Of a stretch of 64,000 bases of DNA, positions 63,527 through 64,000 are shown one piece after another (the first letter of the stretch is position 1; the number at the start of each line of letters is the position of its first letter). The stretch comes from Alkalimonas cellulosilytica (GTDB lineage Bacteria; Pseudomonadota; Gammaproteobacteria; Enterobacterales; Alteromonadaceae). The DNA lies in assembly GCF_036325985.1 (NCBI RefSeq), contig NZ_JAUHLI010000013.1, forward strand, positions 71,072 to 135,071, in the 5' to 3' direction. A model generated the notes under the pieces. It did no database searches, was not told the origin of the DNA, and worked only from the letters and a program-made list of their open reading frames with translations. Made by a program: the position numbers and the translations under genes.

Positions 63527-63944
63527 TATACGAAGAAACCCGCTAAGGTGTAAGCCAAAGCGGGTTTTGTCGATTTAGCGCTATGCTCCATTAGCGGGAG
63601 GGTGAGAAGCTCCGCAGGTTCGACTGATTTGCCGGGAGCAAATCAGGACAGCTTCAGCTGGCCCGTAGGGCTGGCGGTAGGACGCCGCCAGCAATCCTCC
63701 CGCGTCCGCCATATACGAAGAAACCCGCTAAGGTGTAAGCCAAAGCGGGTTTTGTCGTTTTAGCGCTATGCTCCATTAGCGGGAGGGTGAGAAGCTCCGC
63801 AGGTTCGACTGATTTGCCAGGAGCAAATCAGGACAGCTTCAGCTGGCCCGCAGGGCTGGCGGCAGGAAGCCGCCAGCAATCCTCCCGCGTCCGCCATATA
63901 CGAATAAACCCGCTAAGGTGTAAGCCAAAGCGGGTTTTGTCGTT
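63508..63944 (+). repeat. Tandem 185-bp repeats seeded by the 3' end of tRNA-Arg (rtT-like)
   Basis: Two complete units (63508-63692 and 63693-63877) and a partial third (63878-63944). Each starts with the last 19 nt of tRNA-Arg, AATCCTCCCGCGTCCGCCA, without the rest of the tRNA, then has a terminator-like hairpin. The complete units also contain inverted repeats CTGATTTGC / GCAAATCAG (63624-63632, 63638-63646) and GCTGGCGG / CCGCCAGC (63670-63677, 63685-63692). The two complete units differ at five positions only. The layout closely resembles the rtT repeats after E. coli tyrT (178-bp units, each with 19 bp of the tRNA end). No ORF was found in the unit. Confidence 0.9.
63536..63568 (+). terminator. 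Hairpin in repeat unit 1, terminator of the tRNA operon
   Basis: Stem AAACCCGCT / AGCGGGTTT, followed by TTTT, 9 bp after the tRNA CCA. The same hairpin recurs at 63721-63753 and 63906-63938, one per unit; the first copy probably ends most transcripts, the others could act on readthrough. Confidence 0.85.
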
Positions 63945-64000
63945 GTGCGCCAGGCATGGCGCGTAGTGCCTTGACGGGCGCTGCTTCGGTACAGGTGGTG
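63945..64000 (+). other. Unassigned right edge
   Basis: Begins where the third repeat unit diverges. Contains a small inverted repeat GCGCC / GGCGC (63947-63962). No gene identified in the last 56 bp. Confidence 0.4.

Noticed and set aside
63508..63944. Repeat array as a CRISPR
   Set aside because: Units are 185 bp, nearly identical along their full length, with no variable spacers, and each starts with a tRNA fragment.

Overview
The window is a chromosomal segment of a gammaproteobacterium. The gene orders pepA-holC-valS opposite lptF-lptG, ftsB-ispD-ispF-truD-surE-pcm-nlpD-rpoS next to mutS-pncC-recA, and recX-alaS-csrA-tRNA-Ser-tRNA-Arg are typical of that class. Protein style and neighbours suggest the Rheinheimera / Alkalimonas / Arsukibacterium group, but no species can be named from sequence alone. 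No phage, transposase, integrase or CRISPR array was seen.

Layout. 1-5.8 kb: a truncated outer-membrane-type DUF5916 protein, an NhaC-type Na+/H+ antiporter and a Tat-exported PhoX-type phosphatase. 5.9-16.9 kb: housekeeping genes valS, holC, pepA, lptFG, an RDD membrane protein, a DUF3422 protein, an FKBP-type isomerase and ctlX. 17.0-27.1 kb: an accessory, more AT-rich region that begins just after a tRNA-Leu gene. It holds envelope proteins of unknown role, including a compact three-gene operon (secreted protein, two-helix membrane protein, secreted trypsin-like protease with a discoidin-like domain), then a DsbD/DsbA/TlpA-type scs thiol-redox operon. A short degraded copy of the 3' end of the neighbouring ompA-like gene flanks the scs block, so the block sits between direct repeats. 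27-41 kb: small metabolic and regulatory genes (OmpA-like protein, sugar isomerase, PAS chemoreceptor, GNAT, Mpo1-like, YciI, FAD oxidoreductase, two pirins, isochorismatase hydrolase, LysR regulators, DoxX, DUF924, a solute-binding protein).

41-52 kb is the conserved division / isoprenoid / tRNA modification / stress sigma factor / mismatch repair / recombination block. 52-57 kb is a methionine module: a MetJ-type operator, metA, and a methionine synthase split into two translationally coupled genes at the linker between the homocysteine and pterin modules. This module plus two orphan solute-binding proteins and a membrane protein separate recA from recX. 59.5-64 kb holds recX, alaS, csrA and a tRNA cluster (Ser-GCU, Arg-ACG twice).

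The most unusual structure is at the right edge. The second tRNA-Arg is followed by tandem 185-bp units. Each begins with the last 19 nt of the tRNA and carries a terminator hairpin. The five differences between the two complete units all fall outside the predicted stems. This recalls the rtT repeats downstream of E. coli tyrT.
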